Below are positions 1 through 7,118 of a stretch of DNA of 9,582 nucleotides, in pieces. Location: positions 1 to 9,582 of the forward strand of contig CAJMEU010000113.1 in NCBI GenBank assembly GCA_905212515.1, read 5' to 3'. Numbering within the stretch: the first letter of the stretch is position 1; every line of letters begins with the position of its first letter. This stretch comes from an uncultured Oscillospiraceae bacterium. Its GTDB lineage: Bacteria > Bacillota > Clostridia > Oscillospirales > Ruminococcaceae. The position numbers were made by a program, and so were the translations under genes. The notes below the pieces were generated by a model that did no database searches, had not been told where the DNA came from, and worked only from the letters and a program-made list of their open reading frames with translations.

Positions 1-593
1 CCGACATCGAGTATGCCTTCCCGTTCACCGACTGGGGCGAGCTGTGGGGCATTGCCGACCGCACGGATTACGACCTGGGCCGCCACCAGGAGGCCAGCGG
101 CAAAAGCCTGGAGTATTTCGACCCCGAGACAAACGAGCATTACATCCCCTATGTCATCGAGCCGTCCCTGGGCGCCGACCGCGTGGCCCTGGCCTTCCTG
201 TGCGAGGCTTACGACGAGGAAGTGGTGGGCCAGGACAAGAACGGCAAGGACGACGTGCGTGTGGTGATGCGTCTGCATCCGGCCTTGGCGCCCTTCAAGG
301 CGGCCGTGCTGCCGCTGTCGAAAAAGCTGGGCGACAAGGCCCGCGAGGTGTACGCCGAGCTGGCCAAGTATTTCATGGTGGATTACGACGAGGCCGGCTC
401 CATCGGCAAGCGCTACCGCCGCCAGGACGAGATCGGCACCCCGTTGTGCGTCACCGTGGACTTCGCCACCGTGGGCGACGAGAACACGCCGGCGGACAAT
501 TGCGTCACCGTGCGGGACCGCGACACCATGGAGCAGGTGCGCCTGCCCATCAGCGAGCTGCGCGGCTATATCGAGCAAAAAGTGCAATTTTAA
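1..593 (+). CDS. glyQS: Glycyl-tRNA synthetase, alpha2 (single-chain) type, C-terminal part
   Basis: Class II aminoacyl-tRNA synthetase that charges tRNA-Gly with glycine in the cytoplasm. The 5' part lies outside the window; the readable frame starts at base 3 and gives 196 residues before TAA at 591-593. Visible residues 11-28 (WGELWGIADRTDYDLGRH) are typical of the end of the catalytic core. Residues 53-62 (EPSLGADRVA) are class II motif 3, with the ATP-binding arginine at 60. Residues from about 87 to the end form the anticodon-binding domain, including LHPALAPFKAAVLPL and the late GTPLCVTVDF stretch. The eukaryote-like single-chain form, not the separate GlyQ/GlyS pair, is indicated because motif 3 and the anticodon-binding domain are on one chain. 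A strong terminator follows 9 bases after the stop, so this gene ends its transcript. Identification is by recognition of family motifs. Confidence 0.95.
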   Translation, partial: DIEYAFPFTDWGELWGIADRTDYDLGRHQEASGKSLEYFDPETNEHYIPYVIEPSLGADRVALAFLCEAYDEEVVGQDKNGKDDVRVVMRLHPALAPFKAAVLPLSKKLGDKAREVYAELAKYFMVDYDEAGSIGKRYRRQDEIGTPLCVTVDFATVGDENTPADNCVTVRDRDTMEQVRLPISELRGYIEQKVQF

Positions 594-602
594 AAGATAA
601 AC

Positions 603-637
603 AAACCGCCCCTTCGGATTTCCGAAGGGGCGGTTTT
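603..637. terminator. Two-way intrinsic terminator between glyQS and the ATPase gene
   Basis: A perfect 15-bp stem (603-617 with 622-636) closes a four-base loop. It is followed on the plus strand by five T (634-638), with an A-rich side at 592-605 that gives a U-rich tail on the minus strand. It lies in the 54-base gap between two convergent genes, so it can stop transcription from both sides. Confidence 0.9.
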
Positions 638-647
638 TGTCTGCCAA

Positions 648-3281
648 TCAGCGCCGGGCAAATCGGCGCTGGAAGAATTTCACCGCTTCCACAATGGGGA
701 TGACGCACAGGGCGATGGCGATGGCCACGCCGTACTCGGCCAGGCTGATGTGCTCGAAGCCGAAGGCGTTTGCCAGGAAGGGCACGTACAGCACGGCGGT
801 GCTTAATACCAGGCTGCCCAGCATGGCGCCCCACAGCACCACGTTGTGGGTGCGCAGCTTGAACACGCTGCCGCGCTGGCTGCGCATGTTGAAGCTGTGG
901 AAGATCTCGGCCAGGCTCATGGTCAGGAAGGCCATGGTCATGCCGTCCGGGCTTTGGGCGATCTCCCACACGCCGCTCTCCATAAAGTGGCCTATGAAGT
1001 AGGCCGCCAGCGTCAGGGCGCTCACCATCAGGCCCTGGTACAGCACGTCCGCGCCCAGCCCCCCGGCGAAGATGCCGTCCGTGGCTTTGCGGGGCGGGCG
1101 CTCCATCACGTCGGGCTCGGCCTTTTCCAGGCCCAGCGCCAGGGCGGGGAAGGTGTCGGTGATCAGGTTGATCCACAGCAAATGCACCGGCTTCAGCAGC
1201 GTGAAGCCCAGCACCGTGGCCGTGAAGATGCCCACCACCTCGCTGAGGTTCGAGGCCAGCAAAAACTGGATGGCCTTGCGGATATTGTCGTAGATGCGCC
1301 GGCCCTCGCCCACGGCGGAGACGATGGTGGCGAAGTTGTCGTCCGCCAGCACCATGTCGGCGGCGTTCTTGGTCACGTCCGTGCCGGTGATGCCCATGCC
1401 CACGCCGATGTCGGCGGATTTGATGCTGGGCGCGTCGTTCACGCCGTCGCCCGTCATGGCGGTGATGCACCCGCGCTTTTTCCAGGCGTTGACGATGCGC
1501 ACTTTGTGCTCGGGCTGCACGCGGGCGTATACGCCGTAGTGCTCGATGCCCGCCTCCAGCTCCTCGTCGCTCATGGCCGAGAGGTCGGTGCCGGTGAGGG
1601 CCTCGTCGGCGCTTTGAATGATGCCCAGCTCCTTGGCGATGGCCACGGCCGTGTCCTGGTGGTCGCCGGTGATCATCACCGGCCGGATGCCGGCGGCGCG
1701 GCACTGGCGCACCGCGTCCAGCACCTCCGGGCGCACCGGGTCGATCATGCCGGCCAGGCCCAGGAACACCAGGTCTTTTTCCAGAAAATCAGGCTCATTG
1801 GAGGCGGGCTTTTCCGCCCACCGGCGGGCCGATGCGGCCAGCACGCGCAGGGCGCGGTCGGCCATGTTTTTGTTGTCCGCGGCGATGGCCGCCCGGGCCG
1901 CGTCGTCCAGGGGCAGCACCCTGCCATCCTTCACATAGTGGGTGCAGCGGCGCAGCACCTCGTCCGGCGCGCCCTTGGTGCAGGAGAAAAAGCCCTCCGG
2001 CCCTTTGTGCACCGTGGTCATCATCTTGCGCATGCTGTCAAACGGCGCCTCGTCCACCCGGGGGTTTTCCGCCTCCAGCTCCCCTTTGGGCAGGCCGGCC
2101 CCGGCCGCCCAGTTCACCAGGGCGGCCTCGGTGGGCTCGCCCTCGGCCGCGCCCTCGGCGTTCAGAGTGGCGTCGCAGCACAGGGCCATCACGGCCGCCA
2201 CCTGGCTTTCGCCGCCCGTGTGCTCCACCACGGTCATCTTGTTCTGGGTCAGCGTGCCCGTCTTGTCCGAGCAGATCACCTGCGCGCAGCCCAGCGTTTC
2301 CACGGCCGTTAGGCGGCGGATGACGGCGCTGCGCTTCGACATATTGGTCACGCCGATGGACAGCACCACCGTCACCACGGCGGCCAGGCCCTCGGGGATG
2401 GCCGCCACGGCCAGGCTGACGGCCACCATGAAGGTGTCCAGAATGACGCCGGCGCTGAAATCGCCCGCCCGCACCAGGCTGAACACGAAGATGAACAGGC
2501 AGATGCCCAGCACCACCCAGCTCAGCACCTTGCCCAGCTGGGCCAGCTTCTTCTGCAGGGGGGTCTGCTCATCCTGCACCGTGGCCAGGGCCGTGGCGAT
2601 CTTGCCCATCTCGGTATCCATGCCCGTGGCCGCCACCACGGCCCTGCCGCGGCCGTACACCACGGTGGAGCCCATGTAGGCCATGTTCCTGCGGTCGCCC
2701 AGGGGCACGTCGGCCCCGTCGCCGGGAAGGCCCAGGGCGTCGATGGCCTTGTTCACGGGCACGCTCTCGCCGGTGAGGGCCGCCTCTTCGATCTTCAGCG
2801 ACGCGCTCTCCAAAATGCGGGCGTCGGCGGGCACGGCGTCGCCGGCCTCCAGCACCACCACGTCGCCGGGCACCAGCTCCTCGCTTTTCACCATCTGCTG
2901 GCGGCCGTCCCGCAGCACCTTGCAGGTGGCGGCGGTCATCTTCTGCAAGGCCTCGATGGATTTTTCGGCCTTGTTCTCCTGGTACACGCCCAGCACGGCG
3001 TTGATCAGCACCACCGCCAGGATGATGACCACGTCGGCAAAGCTCTCGCCGGCGTACACCGACGTGACGCCGGACACCGCGGCCGCGGCCAGCAGGATGA
3101 TGATCATCGGGTCCTTCAGCTGGGCCAGGAAACGCTGCGCCAGCGTGGCCTTTTTGCCCTCGGCCAGCCGGTTGGGGCCGTACTGCGCCCGGCGGCGCGC
3201 CGCCTCGTCTGCGGTCAGGCCGCCCGGCCCGCTCTCCAGGGCCTGCAAGGCGGCCTCGGCACTTTCGCGGTAATACTTCAT
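648..3281 (-). CDS. P2A-type cation-translocating P-type ATPase (Ca2+/Mn2+ class)
   Basis: ATP-driven membrane pump that exports a divalent cation, probably Ca2+ and/or Mn2+. With the chosen start it has 877 residues, a normal length for bacterial P2A pumps, with about ten membrane segments: two near 58-100, two near 252-308 and six from 672 to 871. Visible motifs in order are: TGES of the actuator domain (170-173), VAAIPEGL in M4 (292-299), the phosphorylated aspartate in DKTGTLT (D339), KGAPD of the nucleotide domain (436-440), TGDH (538-541) and TGDGVNDAP (610-618). Residues matching the two SERCA Ca2+ sites appear to be present: E297 (M4), N678 and E681 (M5), N705, T708 and D709 (M6), and E792 (M8). 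The ATG at 3281 was chosen because the Shine-Dalgarno AGAAAGG touches the alternative ATG at 3293, but lies 12 bases before this one. A candidate Mn2+ riboswitch lies upstream, which favours Mn2+ export. Pump class is certain; the ion is inferred. Confidence 0.95.
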   Translation of the reverse strand: MKYYRESAEAALQALESGPGGLTADEAARRRAQYGPNRLAEGKKATLAQRFLAQLKDPMIIILLAAAAVSGVTSVYAGESFADVVIILAVVLINAVLGVYQENKAEKSIEALQKMTAATCKVLRDGRQQMVKSEELVPGDVVVLEAGDAVPADARILESASLKIEEAALTGESVPVNKAIDALGLPGDGADVPLGDRRNMAYMGSTVVYGRGRAVVAATGMDTEMGKIATALATVQDEQTPLQKKLAQLGKVLSWVVLGICLFIFVFSLVRAGDFSAGVILDTFMVAVSLAVAAIPEGLAAVVTVVLSIGVTNMSKRSAVIRRLTAVETLGCAQVICSDKTGTLTQNKMTVVEHTGGESQVAAVMALCCDATLNAEGAAEGEPTEAALVNWAAGAGLPKGELEAENPRVDEAPFDSMRKMMTTVHKGPEGFFSCTKGAPDEVLRRCTHYVKDGRVLPLDDAARAAIAADNKNMADRALRVLAASARRWAEKPASNEPDFLEKDLVFLGLAGMIDPVRPEVLDAVRQCRAAGIRPVMITGDHQDTAVAIAKELGIIQSADEALTGTDLSAMSDEELEAGIEHYGVYARVQPEHKVRIVNAWKKRGCITAMTGDGVNDAPSIKSADIGVGMGITGTDVTKNAADMVLADDNFATIVSAVGEGRRIYDNIRKAIQFLLASNLSEVVGIFTATVLGFTLLKPVHLLWINLITDTFPALALGLEKAEPDVMERPPRKATDGIFAGGLGADVLYQGLMVSALTLAAYFIGHFMESGVWEIAQSPDGMTMAFLTMSLAEIFHSFNMRSQRGSVFKLRTHNVVLWGAMLGSLVLSTAVLYVPFLANAFGFEHISLAEYGVAIAIALCVIPIVEAVKFFQRRFARR

Positions 3282-3307
3282 TATTTGGCACATCCTTTCT
3301 GTAAATC

Positions 3308-3344
3308 AAAAAAGACTCATGCGCGGCATGCCGCGCATGAGTCT
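3308..3344 (-). terminator. Riboswitch-controlled leader terminator of the ATPase gene
   Basis: Bases 3313-3344 form a perfect 32-base palindrome. On the minus strand it is followed by a run of T (3308-3313 read as A on the plus strand), which makes an intrinsic terminator in the ATPase 5' leader, ending just before the ribosome binding site at 3294-3300. Its upstream arm contains the bases (3336-3341) that also form the 3' strand of aptamer stem P1, so the two folds exclude each other. The metal-bound aptamer should block the terminator and turn the gene on, as known for Mn2+ yybP-ykoY switches. Confidence 0.85.
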
Positions 3345-3427
3345 CGTCATCACGTTTAAGCCAGGCCCGAAGGCCATGCTTGTTGACTTAAACCACACGG
3401 CAGGCCGTGCGTGTCTACTCCCTCATG
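3336..3427 (-). promoter_or_regulatory. yybP-ykoY (Mn2+-sensing) riboswitch aptamer
   Basis: Read on the minus strand, the leader shows the conserved parts of the yybP-ykoY family in the right order. Stem P1 is CATGAG (3427-3422) paired with CTCATG (3341-3336). The first internal loop is GGGAGTAG, directly after the P1 5' strand. Next comes a hairpin with CACGG/CCGTG arms, then the L3 segment GTCAACA, and then a long arm closed by TTTAAG/CTTAAA with a TTCG-capped tip. The last segment is ACGAGAC, running into the P1 3' strand. In this family the two loops dock and bind Mn2+. The switch controls the P-type ATPase about 40 bases downstream, a known target class. Identification is from remembered consensus; a covariance search was not possible here. 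Confidence 0.85.
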
Positions 3428-3438
3428 GATTATATCCC

Positions 3439-3467
3439 AGCATAGCAAAACGCGCGGATTTTGTCAA
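3439..3467 (-). promoter_or_regulatory. Sigma-A promoter of the riboswitch-ATPase transcript
   Basis: The minus strand carries a perfect -35 box TTGACA (3467-3462), a 17-base spacer and the -10 box TATGCT (3444-3439). The predicted start of transcription near 3432 lies a few bases before the aptamer P1 strand, which fits a leader that begins with the riboswitch. Confidence 0.8.
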
Positions 3468-3540
3468 GAGCCGTTTTGGCCTTGTCTTTTGGATGAACTT
3501 GTTTCTTAAAATCTGGGCAAACCCCAGGGATCTTATCCAA

Positions 3541-3569
3541 TTGCCCTGAAAGAAGCACTGTGATATAAT
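3541..3569 (+). promoter_or_regulatory. Extended -10 promoter of the small membrane protein unit
   Basis: Consensus TATAAT (3564-3569) is preceded by TG at 3561-3562, an extended -10 pattern. TTGCCC (3541-3546), a partial -35 box, lies 17 bases upstream. It points away from the ATPase promoter and would start a transcript about 40 bases before the 89-residue gene. Confidence 0.7.
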
Positions 3570-3614
3570 GTTGACGGACGGAGTATTGCCAAGGGGGAAG
3601 GGCGACAAACGGCA

Positions 3615-3884
3615 ATGAATGGGTTTGTATTGGTGATTTTGCTGCTCTTGGCAGCGGTTTTATTGATGCTGTTTTTAATAGGCCATGCCAAAGGAAAACG
3701 GTCGGTGTATCTCACCGCCGTCACCGCGACCTTGTGCGCATGGTTTGCCGGGCTGGTTTTGGACGCAAACATTGATTTTGGCGAACCTGCCGGGTTCCTG
3801 TCCCTCAGGGTGCTGCTGCCCGTGTTGGCCATGGGGCTTTGCATTCTGCGCGCGATCGCAGGGATGGACCATAAGCCCGATTGA
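3615..3884 (+). CDS. Small integral membrane protein, unknown function (89 aa)
   Basis: I do not recognise this protein. It is 89 residues with three likely membrane segments: about 4-22, 31-51 and 62-81. There is a basic patch (HAKGKR, 24-29) between the first two and a short charged tail (MDHKPD). No catalytic motif is visible. A purine-rich tract (3591-3602) lies 12 or more bases before the ATG, a rather long spacing. A second small membrane protein follows after 30 bases, so the two are probably co-transcribed from the promoter at 3541-3569 and end at the hairpin at 4080-4110. Codon use (ttt, att, tta) and lower GC differ plainly from the flanking genes, which suggests a different history or weak codon selection. 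The promoter, ribosome binding site and terminator framing support a real gene. Confidence 0.7.
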   Translation: MNGFVLVILLLLAAVLLMLFLIGHAKGKRSVYLTAVTATLCAWFAGLVLDANIDFGEPAGFLSLRVLLPVLAMGLCILRAIAGMDHKPD

Positions 3885-3914
3885 TGGCGCTCTGTTTCGA
3901 AAGGAGAAGTGGCT

Positions 3915-4064
3915 GTGAAAGGAATTAAAATAGAGCTGCTGGGGGTTGGCGTGATCCTTTTGGGGATCGCGCTGAGCACGAATCATTTTTGGGCATACGC
4001 CCTTGGCGCAGTCGGTTTTGGCGTGATTTCTATCGGGTGCTTTTGGAAGGAAAAGGGGAAGTAG
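3915..4064 (+). CDS. Very small membrane protein, unknown function (49 aa)
   Basis: A 49-residue reading frame starting at GTG (3915) and ending at TAG (4062-4064). The Shine-Dalgarno AAAGGAG (3900-3906) lies 8 bases before this GTG, a better spacing than for the in-frame GTG at 3909. The protein starts VKGIKIELLG and has two hydrophobic segments (about 7-21 and 26-43), followed by a basic end, FWKEKGK. That layout suits a small two-pass membrane protein with charged ends in the cytoplasm. Short hydrophobic proteins of this shape are common in Firmicutes, but no role is known to me. It follows the 89-residue gene by 30 bases and shares its lower GC. The good ribosome binding site and the terminator 15 bases after the stop are the main support. 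Confidence 0.65.
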   Translation: MKGIKIELLGVGVILLGIALSTNHFWAYALGAVGFGVISIGCFWKEKGK

Positions 4065-4079
4065 ACGTTTGATTTGCCG

Positions 4080-4110
4080 GGCGGCCGCCTTACAGGGCGG
4101 CTGCCTTTTT
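4080..4110 (+). terminator. Intrinsic terminator after the small membrane protein pair
   Basis: A 10-bp stem with one G-U pair (GGCGGCCGCC, 4080-4089, with GGCGGCTGCC, 4096-4105) and a 6-base loop is followed by five T (4106-4110). It lies 15 bases after the 49-residue gene. Confidence 0.88.
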
Positions 4111-4257
4111 ATCTGCCCCGGCGCGCGGCTGTGTAAACGGGGCCGGCCCGCGCAAGGGGATAACAAGCCGGGCAGCGCCCTGAAGGTAGCATGCCCGGCC
4201 GGCGGCGGGAATATCGCTTTTTTTCTCCCCCTGGACGCCTTTGGCCGGGAAAGGCGG

Positions 4258-4286
4258 TTCACTTTCCGCTTCGGCTGTGCTATGAT
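4258..4286 (+). promoter_or_regulatory. Promoter of the peptidase operon
   Basis: The -10 box TATGAT (4281-4286) is preceded by TGC, an extended -10 pattern. TTCACT (4258-4263), a 4-of-6 match to the -35 consensus, lies 17 bases upstream. Transcription would begin near 4293, just before the AAGGGGG ribosome binding site of the M20 peptidase. Confidence 0.6.
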
Positions 4287-4308
4287 AAGAAAAAAAGGGG
4301 GCATTCTT

Positions 4309-5757
4309 ATGATGGTGTTTTGGATCATTCTGTTGGCGCTGGCGGCCTTCGCGGCCGTGCTGTGCGCCCGGGCGGCGGCCTGTAAACCCACGGACGCGGG
4401 CTACGGCCAGCGGCAGGAGGTAACGGTGGACGGCGACGCGGCGGCCGAGCATCTGGCCCAGCTGGTGCGCATCCCCACCGTGTCGGATTACGATGAAAGC
4501 AAGGTGGACGACGCCCAGTTCCAGGCTCTGCGCGATACGCTGGCCCGGCTGTACCCCAAGGTGCACGCGGCCTGCCCGCCGGTGCTGTGCGGCGGCGAGG
4601 GGCGCAAAACAGGCTATCTGTTCCACTGGAAGGGCCGGACGGACGGCGCGCCCGCCGTGCTGATGGCCCACTACGACGTGGTGCCCGTGGAGGAGCAGCG
4701 CTGGGCCCACCCGCCCTTCTGCGGCCAGGTGTTCGACGGCGAGCTGTGGGGCCGGGGCACGCTGGACACCAAGATCACCCTGCTGGGCGCCCTGGAGGCG
4801 GCCGAACGGCTGATCGGCGAGGGTTTCGTGCCCCAAAACGACGTGTATTTCGCCTTTGCCGGCGATGAGGAAGTGGCCGGCCACGGCGCCCAGGATATCA
4901 TCGCCTACTTAAAGGCCCAGGGCGTAAAGCCGGGCTTTGTGGTGGACGAGGGCGGCGCCGTGGTGGAGGGCGTGTTCCCGGGCGTGAAGGACCCCATCGC
5001 CGTGGTGGGCATCGGGGAAAAGGGCATGATGAATGTGGAGCTGACCGCGGCCAGCGAGGGCGGCCACGCCAGCCATCCCACCCGCCCCTCGGCCGTGGGC
5101 CAGGTGTGCGCGGCCGTGGCCAAGCTGGAGGCAAAGCCCATGAAGGCCCACATCACCACGCCCGTGCGCGAGATGCTGCGCACGCTGGCGCCCCACACGC
5201 CCTTCGGCCTGCGGGTGGTGTTCGCCAACCTCTGGTGCTTCGGCGGCCTGCTGACGACCCTGGCGGAAAAGCTGGGCGGCGAGCTGAACGCCATGATGCG
5301 CACCACCTTCGCCTTCACCATGCTCAAGGGCTCGAAGCAGAACAACGTCATGCCCAACGAGGCGTCGGCGGGCATCAACGTGCGGCTGGTCAACACCGAC
5401 AGCCCGGACGACGTGAAGGCTTATATGGAGCGCGCCATCCAAAACCCCCGGGTGCGGGTGGACGTGGTGCACGCCCAGCCGGCCAGCCCCTACGCGGCCA
5501 CGGGAGGCGAGCACTGGAACAAGCTGGCCAAAGCGGCGGCCCACACCTGGGACGGGTGCATCGTGTCGCCCTATCTGATGATCGCCTGCTCGGACAGCCG
5601 CCATTACGCCGGCTTCTGCGAGGACGTGTACAAGTTCAGCGCCATGCACCTGACGGCCGAGCAGCGCGGCCTCATCCACAACGACAACGAGCGCATCCCC
5701 GTCACCGAGATCGCCAAAACGGTGGAGTTCTACCTGCGGCTGGAGCAGCAGCTGTAA
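4309..5757 (+). CDS. M20 metallopeptidase, carboxypeptidase S / PM20D1 type, membrane-anchored
   Basis: Zinc-dependent amidohydrolase of 482 residues. Family members include yeast Gly-X carboxypeptidase Cps1 and animal PM20D1, which makes and cleaves N-fatty-acyl amino acids. Expected co-catalytic metal residues are visible: H121 and D123 in HYDVVPV, the bridging D153 in GRGTLDTK, E187/E188 in GDEEV (general base and ligand), D213 in VVDEGG, and H457 near the end (IHNDNE). H253 in GGHASHP lies in the inserted dimerisation domain. Residues 3-24 form one hydrophobic segment followed by R21 and K26, a probable membrane anchor. C25 does not sit in a proper lipobox. ATG 4309 was chosen because AAGGGGG lies 7 bases before it; the frame stays open upstream only through a terminator and intergenic sequence. 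An M29 aminopeptidase follows after 83 bases. Peptide or acyl-amino-acid hydrolysis is likely; the true substrate cannot be read from sequence. Confidence 0.9.
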   Translation: MMVFWIILLALAAFAAVLCARAAACKPTDAGYGQRQEVTVDGDAAAEHLAQLVRIPTVSDYDESKVDDAQFQALRDTLARLYPKVHAACPPVLCGGEGRKTGYLFHWKGRTDGAPAVLMAHYDVVPVEEQRWAHPPFCGQVFDGELWGRGTLDTKITLLGALEAAERLIGEGFVPQNDVYFAFAGDEEVAGHGAQDIIAYLKAQGVKPGFVVDEGGAVVEGVFPGVKDPIAVVGIGEKGMMNVELTAASEGGHASHPTRPSAVGQVCAAVAKLEAKPMKAHITTPVREMLRTLAPHTPFGLRVVFANLWCFGGLLTTLAEKLGGELNAMMRTTFAFTMLKGSKQNNVMPNEASAGINVRLVNTDSPDDVKAYMERAIQNPRVRVDVVHAQPASPYAATGGEHWNKLAKAAAHTWDGCIVSPYLMIACSDSRHYAGFCEDVYKFSAMHLTAEQRGLIHNDNERIPVTEIAKTVEFYLRLEQQL

Positions 5758-5840
5758 CGCCCCGCCCCGGTGGCCGGCCGCGGGCCGGCGTATACAAAAT
5801 TTTATAAAGGCACAAGAAACACAAAAGGAGGCATTTTGCC

Positions 5841-7073
5841 ATGAACGAAACACTGCTGCGCCAGTACGCGGACTTTGCCGTGCGCGTGGGCGCCAATCCC
5901 CAGCCCTGCCAGACCCTCATCATCAACGCGCCCATCGAGGGCGCGCACTTTGCCCGCCTGTGCGTGGAATCCGCCTACGGGGCCGGGGCCAAAAACGTCG
6001 TCGTGCGCTGGAACGACGATCAAACCGCCCGCATCCGCATGCAGCGCACGGCCGTGGAAGTGCTGGAGGACGTCAAGCCCTACGAGGAGCGCAGCTACCT
6101 GGACTACATCGAGGCCGAGGGCGGCGCCTGCCTGTTGCACATCGTGGCCGACGACCCGGACGTGTACGCCGGCATCGACCCCCAGAAGATCGCCCGCGCC
6201 ACCAAGGCCAAGCGCGAGCACATGAAGAACTACCGCCAGTACACCATGAACGACCGCGTGCAGTGGAGCATCGTGGCCATCCCCAGCCAGGCCTGGGCCG
6301 ATAAGGTGTTCCCCGGGGACCCGGACGCCGTCGAACACCTGTGGCAGGCCATCTTCGACGTGTGCCGCGTGCGGGAGGGCGGCGACGTGGTGGCCGCCTG
6401 GCGGCAGCACATCGCCAAAATGACCGCCTGGCGCGACCATATGAACCAGCTGCAGGTGGACAGCCTGCACCTCACCAGCGCAAACGGCACGGACCTCACC
6501 ATCGGCCTGGCCGACACCGCCCTGTGGGAGGGCGCCCAAAGCCACACGCCCGAGGGGTACGCCTTCCTGGCCAACATCCCCACCGAGGAGGTGTTCACCG
6601 CCCCCCACAAGGACCGGGTGGACGGCGTCGTCCACGCCACCAAGCCCTACGTATACAACGGCAACGTCATCGAGGGCTTCTGGGTGCGCTTCCAGCAGGG
6701 CAAAGTGGTGGAATACCACGCGGACAAAAACGAGGACGTGCTGGCCCAGCTGCTGGACACCGACGAGGGCGCGCGCCACATCGGCGAGATCGCCCTGGTG
6801 CCCGCCTCCAGCCCCATCAACCAAAAGAATATCCTCTTTTACGAGACCCTGTTCGACGAGAACGCGGCCTGCCACATCGCCTTCGGCGACGGCTACCCCG
6901 GCACGGTGCAAAACGGCACCGCCCTGACGCAGGAGCAGCTGCTGGCTTTGGGCGTGAACCACAGTCTGGTGCACGAGGACATCATGGTGGGCGCGCCGGA
7001 TATGGACATCACCGCCGCCACCAGGGACGGCAAAACCGTGCAGATCTTTAAAAACGGCGAATGGGCGTTCTGA
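5841..7073 (+). CDS. ampS: M29 family metallo-aminopeptidase (AmpS/AmpT/PepS type)
   Basis: Removes N-terminal residues from peptides in the cytoplasm using two metal ions. The length of 410 residues is normal for family M29. Residues matching the metal site of Thermus AmpT occur at nearly the same positions: E250 in NIPTEEVFTAP, E316 in GEIALV, E340 and H345 in FDENAACHIAFG, Y352 in GYPG, and H378 and D380 in LVHEDIMVG. The N-terminal half carries the expected family-specific domain, with no signal peptide. The start is firm: AAAAGGAGG (5823-5831) lies 9 bases before the ATG. It follows the M20 peptidase by 83 bases. A GC-rich hairpin at 5773-5789 in that gap lacks a T run, so read-through is likely. 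The pair would split peptides from both ends. The symbol is assigned by family only. Confidence 0.93.
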   Translation: MNETLLRQYADFAVRVGANPQPCQTLIINAPIEGAHFARLCVESAYGAGAKNVVVRWNDDQTARIRMQRTAVEVLEDVKPYEERSYLDYIEAEGGACLLHIVADDPDVYAGIDPQKIARATKAKREHMKNYRQYTMNDRVQWSIVAIPSQAWADKVFPGDPDAVEHLWQAIFDVCRVREGGDVVAAWRQHIAKMTAWRDHMNQLQVDSLHLTSANGTDLTIGLADTALWEGAQSHTPEGYAFLANIPTEEVFTAPHKDRVDGVVHATKPYVYNGNVIEGFWVRFQQGKVVEYHADKNEDVLAQLLDTDEGARHIGEIALVPASSPINQKNILFYETLFDENAACHIAFGDGYPGTVQNGTALTQEQLLALGVNHSLVHEDIMVGAPDMDITAATRDGKTVQIFKNGEWAF

Positions 7074-7118
7074 CCGGCCGTTAAACGCCCGCCCCGTTTC
7101 ACACCGGAAGGGATGAAC

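Noticed and set aside
846..2312. Long plus-strand open frame (488 codons) opposite the ATPase gene
   Set aside because: It is a shadow of the ATPase coding strand: His/Gly/Ala/Arg-rich composition, no domain, and no ribosome binding site. High GC removes stop codons in such frames.
3319..3549. A 76-codon plus-strand frame in the ATPase upstream region
   Set aside because: It lies over the riboswitch, its terminator and the promoter on the other strand, and it has no ribosome binding site.
4069..4308. N-terminal extension of the M20 peptidase to 4069
   Set aside because: The extension crosses a strong terminator and the probable promoter; ATG 4309 has a well-placed ribosome binding site and begins the membrane anchor.
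4309..4386. Lipoprotein signal in the M20 peptidase (C25)
   Set aside because: The residues before C25 are Ala-Ala-Ala with arginine before them, and lack the usual Leu/Val/Ile at -3. A simple membrane anchor fits better.
5773..5789. GCCGGC/GCCGGC hairpin between the M20 and M29 genes as a terminator
   Set aside because: The stem is 6 bp and is followed by GTATACAAAA rather than a T run, so efficient termination is unlikely.
4909..5853. Minus-strand open frame of 314 codons opposite the M20 peptidase
   Set aside because: Antisense shadow: the plus-strand gene has all metal ligands and a ribosome binding site, and this frame has neither motif nor start signal.
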